The notes below the pieces were generated by a model, which did no database searches, was not told where the DNA came from, and worked only from the letters and a program-made list of their open reading frames with translations. Shown here in pieces: positions 1-10,213 of a DNA stretch of 64,000 nucleotides (position 1 is the first letter of the stretch; each line of letters begins with the position of its first letter). Made by a program: the position numbers and the translations under genes. Location: positions 427,001 through 491,000 of the forward strand of contig JAAROD010000014.1 in NCBI GenBank assembly GCA_012274445.1. Direction: 5' to 3'. This DNA is from Sclerotiophoma versabilis. Taxonomy: Eukaryota > Ascomycota > Dothideomycetes > Pleosporales > Didymellaceae.

Positions 1-2061
1 TTTAGAATATAAGTTATATAAGTATTTTATTATTACTACGTTTAATAGGCTTAGAAAGTAGTATAATAGTAGCTTATATTTAAAGAAAGTAAGGTTATAA
101 GCACGCTACAGAGTAGTATATATAATACTCTTATTTAGATCTTTAATATAACTAACTTAGAGAGTACTATTAAGGCCTAGGTACTATACCTCTTTTTTCT
201 GTAATTAAGCTTCTAAGATTATATTAATATAGAATTCTTCTACTATAATAATATTCTAAAGAAGTAGGTTCTTTATATTTAGGCTGCGCCTTCTATAAAG
301 AGTATTCTTAAATAAATAAGCTTCTTAGCCTATAATAGAGAATACTTAGGTACCTACTTCTACTATGTTTATTAAGGTAGCTAGTATAAAGGTGCCTAGT
401 ATAAGCTTATCTGCGCTGTTAACTAGGTAAGTAGCAGCTCTATTATCTAAAATTATACTCTCTAATAGAGAATAGGCGTTAAAGTCTATAAGGTTATAGA
501 CTCTTAGCTTCTTCTCTACCTCTAAGTTTATTAGAAGTCTTATTATTATCTTTAGGTTAATAAGAGCTGCTTAGACGTTGCCTAGGAACTTAGCTTTAGG
601 CACTCTACTTATAGGTTAAGGTATACTGCCTACTATAATAGCGTAGGGAGCTTATACGTACTAGCTAAGTTACTTAATTAACTTCTTTAGGTCTTTAAAG
701 TTATTAGAGTTAAGCTTCTAAAGTATATTCTAGCAGTATAATTCCTTAAGATAGTAAGAAGGCGTAGATAAGCCCCTTACTACTATCTCTAGTACTTAGT
801 ATTTAGTTACCTTCTACCTATAGGTATTCTCTTTCTTCTTATAGGGGCATTTATAGCTATTACCTATAGCTAAGCAGTTAGAGTTACTAGCAGGAGTGCT
901 TTAGGCAACGTCTAAGCAGTTACTAAAGGTAGTAAATATACTAGAGGTATTCTTCTCTGCTCTTATTATATGCTTATGCATTAGGCTACTAAAGACTCTA
1001 CTTACTTAGTCTAAAGTAAGCGTTTTAAGCCCTAGGATAGTATCTAAGATAATCCTTTAGTATATAGTATAGGCTTATTTAGGGGCAATCTTATAGCTTA
1101 ATACATCTAAGAAGTCTTAGATAGTAAGCTCTCTATTAACCTCTATAAGCTTATAAGCCTTAGCTCTTATATAGAGGTATAACTACTTCTAGTACTAGTC
1201 TTATAGAGTAGCTTGTCCCTGCTTAGCAGCTCTAAGGTAAGCTCTATACTTAGCTTATACTTAGTTCTTAGTGCTAAGTAAGGTAGGAGTAAGCTTCTCT
1301 CTTAGGGCCTAGATAAGTAATTATAGAGTTGTACTATTACCTAAAATAAGCTGCACTATTACTAGTAATATAATTAATAGAGATATAGTAGCGTTAACCT
1401 AGTTCTATAGCTTCTAAAGGTGCTTAGCCCTAGCTGCCTACTTACTTAATTTAATTTTATACTTAGCAAGCTCCTAGTTATACACTTTAGTGCTTAATAG
1501 GGTTAGAGTGCTATAAGGCGTGCGCGTGTTAATTAGCTATATTAATTAACTTTAGGTTAAGTGCGCTAGGGGTCTCTTATTAAATGTTAAGCTTCCTGCT
1601 AGTTATTTAGAAGCTCTAAAGGAATCCTCTAAGCTACCTAGTAGTAGCTAAGGAGCTTCCTTGTGTATACTAGGAGCATCTAGGGTATCTAGGTTAACTA
1701 GATTCTATATATTGCGTAGCTTAGCGTGCTATATAAGCTGTATGTACTAATTAGGCTAGTTAGTTTAAGACTTTAGTTAGAAGGTGCCTGCAGGGATAGT
1801 AGATTAAGCTTATAAGCTATAGTTAACTAGCTTGCTTATAGTAGTAATTTATAGTTACTAAGAATTCAGGTTTAATTAGAGTAGTTAAGCTGCGTCTAAT
1901 AAGCTCTATTTAGCTAAGTGCGTAGAGAGATCTACTGTTCTTAGGAAGCTAGGCTTATAACTGTAATTAAGCTTAAAGGACTATACTTAGTTAATTAATA
2001 GTATTTAATTAGTGCCTATCTAAGATTAGACGAAAGCTGTCTGTTATATACATAGGAAATC
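1..2061 (-). mobile_element. RIP-degraded Ty1/Copia retrotransposon, gag-pol remnant (cut by window edge)
   Basis: Very AT-rich, riddled with stops and almost lacking CpA/TpG; bases 121-180 and 301-360 contain neither dinucleotide. This is the signature of repeat-induced point mutation. Reading the minus strand through the stops still shows a Copia polyprotein in order. A gag helix-rich part ends in a 'DFLDV' block near 1090-1130. A Cys/His knuckle-like patch followed by Lys residues lies near 830-900. An aspartic protease site with 'LDNRAATYLVN' (compare the family's LDSGATxHxxN) lies near 405-465. A GAG-pre-integrase-like stretch with Tyr where His is expected lies near 1-60. The His-to-Tyr and Gln/Trp-to-stop changes fit C-to-T mutation on either strand. 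Integrase, RT and RNase H would lie beyond the left edge. Assignment comes from hand translation; no search was run. Confidence 0.75.
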
Positions 2062-2202
2062 TGTGTAGGTCACGTGACCTATCTAAAGCAAGCTTCTGCT
2101 TGCTGTTAGGGTTGCTTGTTACTATTATACTAACATAACGAGCTTCTAGTTAGCTCCGGAGCGGCTCGCAGCCGATTCTCCGGGCTAATTAATCCCTACA
2201 CA
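2062..2202 (-). repeat. Probable 5' LTR of the Copia remnant
   Basis: A 141 bp segment begins TGTGTAGG (2062-2069) and ends CCTACACA (2195-2202), so the ends are 8 bp inverted repeats of the TG...CA type. It sits just upstream of the gag part of the minus-strand element, where the 5' LTR should be. It contains the palindromes GGTCACGTGACC (2069-2080) and GCTCCGGAGC (about 2154-2163), and it is far less AT-rich than its surroundings. No target-site duplication was seen directly flanking it, which fits an LTR still joined to its internal domain. A short TIR element nested here is the alternative. Confidence 0.6.
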
Positions 2203-2575
2203 ACTAACCAAGCAGCTTAATTGCGTAATAACTTTTATATACTCTTAAGTATATTATACTTCTACTAACTATATAGAATGTATATATTAATACTATTATT
2301 TAAATTAGTCTTACCTAAAATAATATTTTTTTATTACTATACTTTAAGCTTCTATCTTTTACTATATTACTATTATAATAGTAGAGTATTTGTTAAATTT
2401 TTTAATCTAAGGTTATAGAGTAGATAGAATAGTATTACTTTTATATAATATGTTAAGTTTAATAAGCTGAATTTAAGAAGTTATTTAGGTGCAAAAGAAG
2501 GTGTTTTTGATGTTTTTACTAGCGTTTTGGTGGCCCATTCGCTGATCCGGCCCACGAGGTGCACGGGCACGGTAG
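2203..2575. other. AT-rich RIP-affected flank without genes
   Basis: Positions 2203-2500 keep the TpA-rich, CpA-poor composition of the element. A sharp change to balanced composition occurs at about 2500-2540. I see no reading frame. It may be leaked RIP or the end of another repeat. Confidence 0.6.
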
Positions 2576-3067
2576 ATCTCTTGTCTTGGACGCTGCTCTA
2601 AATCTGATCTCGACCAGCCGCACTTGCCACAAGCTGTAAACCTTGAGGAACAACCTCAACATACAGCTGGCCAACGTGCAGATGTTTTATCCATGAAACA
2701 GGGTTTTCTTCACCCGTCGCAAATAGACGCACCTCTACCATGGGGAATTTTCGACTTTCCTGCTGCCTCCACGTCTTCCTCCGAGCCGATCCAGGCAGAT
2801 ATCCAAACTGAGCACTTTAGTCAGCCGACCCTTGAATCTCTGATGACAGAAGTTTTCAGCAATGCCGTGACTGTAGAAGATGTATCAGACACAACCACTC
2901 TCTGTTCATGGGCTTTCCAACTCGTCCTTAAGAATAATTTGAAAGGCTACAGCGCTGCAGACTTGAATCTCAAACTTTGCGCAAGATACAGACATGGTAC
3001 CACACCAACTGAAGGGTGTCGCATCGACAACAGAGTCTTACTAAATGTTCTCGCGGAAGTCACGTAG
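2576..3067 (+). pseudogene. 3' remnant of a bZIP/DUF3425-type gene
   Basis: An open frame runs from just after an in-frame TAG at 2573 to a TAG at 3065-3067, with no ATG near its beginning. The first in-frame ATG is near 2693. The last 50 residues (CSWAFQLVLKNN..., KGYSAADLNLKL, TPTEGCRIDNRVLLNVLAEV) resemble the C-terminal domain (DUF3425) of fungal bZIP-like regulators. In that family a basic-leucine zipper lies upstream; here that half is absent and RIP-mutated transposon DNA begins about 80-100 bp upstream. I therefore read it as a gene truncated by the transposon or by decay beside it. An upstream exon that I cannot see is possible but unlikely, given the RIPped sequence. Confidence 0.6.
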
Positions 3068-3609
3068 ATCTTCTGCGTTTACCAGCTTGTAGGTTGACTC
3101 TATAAAATGTCAAAGAATGGATGGGTGTGGACGGATGATATGAGCTGTTGATGATGCATTGTACAGCAGCATTGATTGCAAGATCAGCTGTAGATGTGTG
3201 ATATGGCTTGGAAAGTGCTGTTCATCTTTTCTACAATTAAATGGACGTTTACGGTTGCTAGCTTTGGTGCGTTCATCGTGACAGATGCCGAGACTGGTTT
3301 CTATGCGTAGATTACTGGTAGTGGCGAAAAACAACTAGATCACAAACGACGAAAAAGGGAAATACTATCACTGATCGTTTTGCGTAACATGGTAAAAGTG
3401 AACCGGAGCAACCTGTATTTTCAAGAGCTTGTACAGTAGCCTATCACCCCATCAACCCTTTGCAGAAAATCACTGAGCAACCACGGAGAAATATTGACAA
3501 AGTTGAGACTGCATCGCGCCAGATCATGCAGTAAGTGTCCCTCACTTCCTCGGATGAATGAGCGCTGGCGATCGTGATAGTCTTACATTGGTATGATTAT
3601 GTACCTCAC
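3068..3609. other. Intergenic, nothing recognised
   Basis: Normal-composition spacer between the DUF3425 remnant and the 3' end of the reductase gene. It serves as 3' flank of both. No RNA gene or repeat was seen. Confidence 0.5.
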
Positions 3610-4613
3610 TTAGGTAAAGATGATCCCACCATCAATGACGATAGTCTGCCCCGTCATGTAGTCGCTGTCCTTGCTGGACAGGAAACTCACTGTGCTGGAC
3701 ACATCCTCAGGCACACTTGTCCTGCCCAACGCAATCAGCTCGTTCGTGTACTTCTTGATAGTGTCGCCTTTCTTCGCCCCTGTCTTCTCACCCAGCTTCT
3801 CGTCAATCAAATCCCACATTGCAGTGCCAACAATGCCGGGCGCATACGCATTGACAGTGATCTTGTGCTCAGCCATCTCCATGGCGAAGGCTTGCGTCAT
3901 GCCTCGTACGGCCCACTTGGACGCGCTGTAGTGTGACAACAGGGCAAAGGGCTTGAAGGCGACAATGGACGCTGCGCCGAGGAGCTTGCCGCCGGAACCT
4001 TGTGAGATCATCTGCTCTGCAGCGGCTTTGTAACAGTTGAACACACCATATACTGGTTGAATAGTTAGCACGGAATTGGGCTTATAAGACATCAAAACTT
4101 GCCGTTTACCTCGAACATCCTCTTGAGGTCTTGCTCAGTCAAGTCCAGTAAACCCTTCACCTGTGCAATGCCCGCGTTCGCGACCATCGTGTTCAGAGGG
4201 CCTAGCTCCGAAGCAGATGCCTTCACCATCTCCTGCACTTCTTTCAGGTTTGACACGTCCGCGGTGAAAGCAAAAGCCTTGCGGCCGAACCCTTCGATTT
4301 CTTTGACCACTTCATCGCAGCCAGCTTGGTTCGCCGCAATATCGTTAACACATACGTCATAACCGTCGTTTGCCAACCGTAGAGCTATGGCTTTACCACT
4401 GATAGTTGTCAGCCCGGCTGCTCAGGTCCGTCTGTCCACACGGCAAGCTCACATTCCACGCGATGATCCTGTCACAATCGCCGTCCTACTCTTTTGCGCC
4501 GCTGGCGCAGCGTAGTTGCGTGCCCACCGTGGCGCCTGGGTCGAGACATGGGGCAGGGTCGTAAGTCTGGGCAGAGTTTTCCAAACTGCCCCTGTTGGTA
4601 GACGGAAAGACAT
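3610..4613 (-). CDS. Short-chain dehydrogenase/reductase (acetoin/diacetyl-reductase-like)
   Basis: Spliced model: exons 4453-4613, 4103-4398 and 3610-4052, giving 299 aa in frame. The classical SDR fold is clear: NAD(P)-binding TGSSRGIG (about residues 47-54, across intron 1), NAG in 'VANAGIAQ', the catalytic Tyr-Lys pair in 'YSASK', and 'GxxxGIVGTAMWD' after it. The closest family feel is acetoin/diacetyl reductases (meso-2,3-butanediol dehydrogenase type); the substrate is not proven. The N-terminal 45 residues before the Rossmann fold are rich in Arg/Ala/Thr with few acids (MSFRLPTGAVWKTLPRL...), suggesting a mitochondrial presequence. Intron 1 (4399-4452) is GT-AG. Intron 2 (4053-4102) must be GC-AG (donor GCAAGT) to rebuild the conserved 'FEVNVYGVFN'. 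Confidence 0.85.
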
Positions 4614-5162
4614 GGTGAGCTTAAAGAGTAGACGGTGAGTTCAAGAGAAAACTGGAATGAATTGAAGCTATGGACTATGCCTGCAGAAGCAGATGGGGAC
4701 GGACATGGGGAAAGCAGCGCCAGGTCAATATGTACCGCAGGCCAGAGCTAGGAACAGCTCTTTACCGGATAGATGGAGGATGCGCGTACCCCTCTCACGT
4801 CTTCAAATCGGCAGCGTTCCATGAAGCTCAGGCGGCTTGTCTGGTTAAGGCAACCCGGGAAGGTGACGTCCATGGGTATTGAGTTCGCGGTACGACATTA
4901 CACGCTCGTGTCAACTTGCACCAGGGCGGCACTGTTCCGCGGATCCCCCAGCCGAAAAGTGACACGACGGTGGTCCTCCAGACCGGATGGAGCTGGCGGC
5001 GGGAACAAGAGTGAGGAGAGTTGAGAGCTGCGGCGGCAATGCGGAGGTGCCACGAGCTTTGCCTCTTTGGATTTAGACCCTTCGCGAACGTGCAGGGCAG
5101 GTGCGCGTTGCAGCATCAACAACCAAACAACGTCACACATAGTCCACGAGATCGCTAGCAAC
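4614..5162. other. Divergent promoter region, SDR / ASK1
   Basis: A 549 bp spacer between the starts of two divergently transcribed genes. It must hold both promoters. No TATA box or known site stands out. Confidence 0.4.
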
Positions 5163-6556
5163 ATGTCTCGCCAAAGTATGGCACCGAATCGCAACCTGTC
5201 GCTGACAGAAGAATTGGAGAAGCTGGAGCAGTCCATCACCCTCACACTCCAAGGTAAACAAACCCTGAGATGCCCCGCCAACACAACTAACAAGAGCAGA
5301 AATCGATCACAACTTCAGTCGCGCGCATCGCATCGTTACCACCGGGATCCTGCCGATCGTTGAGCAATATGGAAGGCATTCCGAGGCGGTTTGGGAAGGC
5401 TCCAAGGTGAGCGCCCTTCTTTCGTCGCCGTCCGACAGAACACTGACTCCCGCCAGTTCTGGAAGCAGTTCTTCGAGGCCAGCGCGAATGTGTCGCTTTC
5501 CGGATACGAAGCCCCACAGGACGACTCGATTGCGCAAGACGATGCTCAGCAAGAAGAGACATATGAAGACGAGGAGACTGTGACTGGAGACGCGATCAGA
5601 GGGGGAGCTACCACACCTCAGCGGCCGGCTTCGTCCCACGGCGAACTGGAGGACACCATGACACTTGACTCGCCATCGATGGGTCACAGCACGCCCGGAA
5701 TGCCGCAATCACTCAGGAAGGGCAAGCATGGCGATGGCGACGAACTGGAGGCTGAGGAGGAGGAGGAGGAGGAGGCGCCTCAGTTCGCCGGGCTCTCCTC
5801 GCCATACGAAACGCTGAGACAGGAGCTGGAAGGCGGGCCGTCAGGCTCTAGAACGCCAAAGTTCGATCCAGTCACACCTGGAAAGTCCCAAGCCCTTCCA
5901 GACATGATGGGCTTTGATTCTTCGCCCTTCGTACAGCCCACAACGACTAAGAAGTTGCACTTCAACCAGGACCCGCTCATGCACCGCGTCCTGGATAAGA
6001 CATTCCGTGTGCAGGCTACGCCTCTCATCAGCCCAAGAAAGTACAAGCCGACCGGTGCTTTCACTCCAGGCACTGCGCACCGTGCCGCGCCCACACCTCG
6101 TGGGGCTGGAGCTAACTCAAGGCTGCCCAAGTGGGACGACTCGTCGCCTCCTTCGTCACCTGCGCCTCAGCTGCGCGCTGATATCTTCTCACCCATGAAG
6201 ACACCTCGCACTCCGGGTGTGAGCGTGCAAACACCGGCAAAGGGCAAAACGCCTATGAGTATGGGGAGGGACCAGGACTACATCGATTACAGTGACGATG
6301 ATGACCTCGACTTCAGTCCACCAAAGACGATCCAATTCCACGTCCCACAGACGAAGCTGCTGCAGACACCTGGTATGTACCGCACGATTACTTACAACAG
6401 CGTTGCTAACAACTATCAGCTCGAGAAGCCAGTAGGCGCATTGTCGACGATCTCTTGATGACTGCAGGAGGTGACTTCACCGACACAACAGGTGGGATGG
6501 AGGATGACAGTCCGAGTGTAGTCAAACGTCAAGTTGATCTGGACGACAGCTTCTGA
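5163..6556 (+). CDS. ASK1: DASH complex subunit Ask1
   Basis: Four exons (5163-5253, 5300-5406, 5457-6372, 6420-6556) give 416 aa. The spliced N-terminus reads LTEELEKLEQSITLTLQ then EIDHNFSRAHRIVTTGILP, the hallmark of the Ask1 family. A later exon adds FWKQFFEASANVSLSGYE. The middle is low-complexity, with an acidic run (about 5748-5775) and many S/T-P sites, expected for a Cdk1 and Ipl1/Aurora substrate. The last exon restores the conserved 'SRRIVDDLLMTAGGDFTD' tail. Ask1 is part of the ring-forming outer-kinetochore DASH/Dam1 complex that couples chromosomes to microtubules. Reading through intron 3 would give a false stop at 6458. All three introns are GT-AG and about 46-50 bp long. Confidence 0.92.
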
Positions 6557-6889
6557 GTGAGGACGGTGTTGCGCTGGCTGTTACTTCTGTTATTTAGACC
6601 ACGATACCCACAATGGTAGAACTTTCTCGTTTACACAAGCCTTGTCTTGAGAAAGGAATCGAACAATCCTCTCGTATCACGTATAGCCCTGAATCATTTG
6701 ATGGTCTGAGCGAACGGCTGACATGTGACAGCCTGTAACTTCTCGACTAGTTGGCGCCTAGCGCGAACCATTGGCTGGGGACCTGCGACAGCTCCATCGT
6801 CATTCCCGGGTCATTCTAGCTCCATCAGGGCTCCTTTCAAAGGGCCAGATGTCCTTGTGTCCTCAAACACACACGCTCGTTCGTTCGCA
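6557..6889. other. Spacer between ASK1 and PI4K
   Basis: 333 bp with 3' flank of ASK1 and promoter of the kinase. The upstream reading frame from 6725 has no ATG before 6890. A tRNA-like GTTCGATTCC on the minus strand near 6650-6670 lacks a paired stem and an A box. Confidence 0.4.
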
Positions 6890-9216
6890 ATGCCAAAGGA
6901 TAAAAGACCGCCGACGTCAGGGTACGCTCGAATAGCGCAGGCCGAGGAAGAGGACTCTGACGCCGCGTCTGAGGACGGGTTCCATCAAAACTCGCTGTCG
7001 AACGCACAATACGTCCCCATTCAGCCTTCACGAACCTCGCGCATGCGCATGCCGGGTGGCTCAGCACCGGGATCGCCGAACGCACATCGCACGTCTTCCA
7101 GCCGGCGACACCGGTCGAATTCGGGCGTCGACATCAAAGCTATAAATGCGCGGTTCGAACGATGGGCAGACGAGATTGCACAAAAGTTCAAATTCAAGAA
7201 GCAGAAGGAAGGGCCAGACGATGAGCAGCTCGAGATCCACCACTCTGTCTTCCAAGCACCAGACGGCGTGCGACCAGCAACAGCAGAGTCGCTTCAGTTC
7301 GACTACGACGCAGCGTGTTCGCTAGAGCGCATGACGAAGCTACAATTCGACGACATAGTGGAGAGCGTACGGACAGCAATTGAATTGGGCGTCCATCCAA
7401 AGCTCATCACACAGGGCAGCTCGGGCAGCTACTTTGCCCGCAATACGCAGGGCAAGGTCGTAGGCGTCTTCAAGCCCAAAGACGAGGAGCCGTACGCGTC
7501 ACGAAACCCCAAGTGGACAAAGTGGATACATCGGAATCTCTTCCCCTTCTTTTTCGGGCGCGCCTGCCTCATTCCCAACTTGAGCTACATCTCCGAAGCC
7601 GCCGCATACGTTCTCGACACCCAGCTGCGAACGAACATCGTACCCTACACAGATATCGTCGATCTCTCCTCCAAGTCGTTCTACTATGATTTTTGGGAAA
7701 GACGGGCGTTCTATAGAAAGGGGAAGCCGTTCCCAGAGAAGCCTGGTAGCTTCCAGGTCTTCCTAAAGGGCTTCAAGGATGCGAATATCTTCCTGAAGGA
7801 GAATCCTTGGCCGGATCAGGCCTCAGGTTTAAAGGGCTCGTCTCGTAGGAAGAGGAGAAGATGGGCGGAGGACTGCCGACCGAGTGGACCGCTGTCTGAC
7901 AATGACGACGACGAGGAGCGACCAGGCACACCGGATCATCAGCGGCGACGGGGCTTCTGGACACCTGCGTTGCAACAATCATTCAGGGAGCAGCTAGAGA
8001 AGCTGGTCATCCTCGACTACATAATGCGCAACACAGACCGAGGATTGGATAACTGGATGATCAAAATTGACCAGAAGACACAAGAAGCTACGATAGTCGC
8101 TGAGCCGCCGAAGCTGAACGACGAAGAGGATGAGGAAGATGCACCGAGCCAGTACACACGACAGTCCATGTCAGAGCTCGACCCGTACGGACGCAGGGAG
8201 CCTATGCAGGCATCCAGTCGCTCCAACACACCGATGCAGAACGGAGCTACGCCAGAAATCACGCTTGGTGCCATCGATAACAGCTTGTCATGGCCATGGA
8301 AGCACCCCGATGCAGTAAGTAGCCCCAAATGATTGTGACAAAGTAACCACTGACCTCCCGACAGTGGCGCAGCTATCCTTTTGGCTGGCTCTTCCTGCCC
8401 GTCTCCCTCATCGGCCAGCCGTTCTCCGAGGCCACCCGCAAGCACTTCCTCCCACTTCTCACATCGAAACAATGGTGGAGCGATACACAAGCGGCACTCA
8501 GAAAGTGCTTTTCGCAAGATGCCGACTTCAAGGAGCGTATGTATGCGAAGCAGATCGCGGTCATGAAGGGACAAGCTTGGAACGTGGTGGAAACGCTCAA
8601 GACGCCCGATCACGGTCCTTTAGAGCTCACCCGTCGAGCCCGCGTATGCGTCTGGGACGATATTGTCGAGATACCTATCGCAGTTCCGCTGCATACACCC
8701 TCGGCGGAGATGCGGCGGAAGCAACAGCCTAACCGGCACCAGAAGCTAGATGATGAGCACGAAGAGATGGACATTACAGCGCTCCAAACACCGCCACAGA
8801 AACCACAACCCGACCTTCTCATGAACTCACCACCCCTCGACTCAGCGCATGAGAACCGCTTCAATCTCACCCGTGATTCTTCGTCATTTGATGCTCGACG
8901 CGCCGATGGCCTCAAAAACACCAACGGTCCCATGTCGCCTGCAACCGTCAACGATGTGCCCTGGCCAAGTCGAAAAGCACCTGAGACTAACGGCAGACCT
9001 GCACACCGCTCGCGTATGAGCTACGACATGCCTCGCCATGACAGTAGCAAACGACAACGGCGCTTCTCCCTTAACTTACGCAGGGATGTTTATGACGAAG
9101 ACGAAGGCGATCTCGGCTACGCAGCGAATGAAGATATGGAGGGAAACCGCAAGAAGGTCATCGTAGAGAGGCTGGAGATGGTGAAGGGTAGAAACCCAGT
9201 GTTCACGTGGTGTTGA
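6890..9216 (+). CDS. LSB6: Type II phosphatidylinositol 4-kinase
   Basis: Exons 6890-8314 and 8365-9216 give 758 aa; the start is the first ATG in frame (MPKDKRPPTSGYARI). Kinase core signatures are visible: the glycine loop SSGSYF near residue 175, ATP-binding Lys in VGVFKPKDEEPY near 190, the palmitoylation-loop region near 'ACLIPNLSY', catalytic DYIMRNTDRGLDNW near 377, and the metal-binding 'IDNSLSWPWKHPDAW', which spans the intron. Type II PI4-kinases make PI4P on endosome/trans-Golgi membranes. A Ser/Arg-rich N-terminus and a long C-terminal tail with low complexity are usual in filamentous fungi. An insert with an RRKRRRW basic patch lies before the catalytic Asp. Confidence 0.93.
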
Positions 9217-10213
9217 TGAGTACTGCAATAATGATACCTGATACGGACATGAAGGAAGGGAGGTATTTTGCATAGCGGGCGTTAGATTGGGCGTTTTGCA
9301 TAATGGCGTTGGGTGAATGCAACCTTGTAGCAACATCACACACTGCGGTAGTAACACCCAGATTTCGAGGTGGCGCGGTGTTTGTGTCAGAAAAGTCACG
9401 ATACCTAATTTTTTGCACCAGAACCAAATCTGAGTGTTGTGGTGCTCCCCGAACTGCGTTCCGAACCAAGTCTCGAGACTCATGTGAGCGATTTGAGGTT
9501 GTGGTGGCTGCAGGGCTCGGGAAGGTGCAAAGATCAGTACGTCATGTGGTCTCGCTAGCATGCAGAGAGGCGTGGGTCCGTGTGGCTAGTGCCATCTTCA
9601 GCAGAACGTGAAAGACGACTATATGCAGGACTCTTTATCACTACTGGGCTGCAAAGCGCGCGTTTTTGCCCGTCATGCATCTGTGAACTGCGCGCCTCCT
9701 GATGCTCCACATTACAGATCGCGATATGAAACCCAGGAGCACACAACCGGATCCCCTACCTTCACTTGCTCGGCCCCCAGATCTGAGTGGCGCGTGACCT
9801 TGTATCTCAACCGCGTCGACGCTAGGGATCAGCGCGCAACAATCGATCTTGCTGGCTTCAGAACGACTTGCTTTGCTCAACACAGATCCCGTTCATCAAG
9901 CTGGAACATCTTTCGGGAAACGTTCCTGCAGCGGCCACCACCCAACTTCTTGGCCTACCGATGCTGGATGCGTTGTGCCAGCGAGCATCGAAGCATTGCA
10001 GATAGAGCTAGGACCTCCGGACTGACTGAAGCCTGCGGGCACTCTCTTACCTGTAACAACACCTTTGTTTGCATCTGTACACTATGAATCCCGCTCTATT
10101 ACTTGACCCCCGTGGGGCGCGCAAGAAAGGTAACCTTTTCTATTTCTCCTACCTTCTCCCTTTCTTCCACTTTCATCCTTTTGATCACGAACCTCCAACG
10201 CCCATCAACCGTC
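9217..10213. other. Intergenic, about 1 kb
   Basis: No supported gene; open frames here are short and lack family features. The last 80 bp (10134-10190) form a pyrimidine-rich tract upstream of the next start. Confidence 0.5.
10134..10190 (+). promoter_or_regulatory. CT-rich promoter/5' UTR tract of the SNF2-family gene
   Basis: A run of TTTTCTATTTCTCC..., CTCCCTTTCTTCC and similar pyrimidine blocks ends about 25 bp before the ATG at 10214. CT-rich tracts commonly precede transcription or translation starts of filamentous fungal genes. Confidence 0.4.

Noticed and set aside
6640..6680. tRNA B-box-like GTTCGATTCC on the minus strand
   Set aside because: The T-stem does not pair and no A box lies upstream at the right spacing.
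8017..8613. 198-codon antisense frame over the PI4-kinase
   Set aside because: Shadow of the kinase coding strand crossing its intron; no motif.
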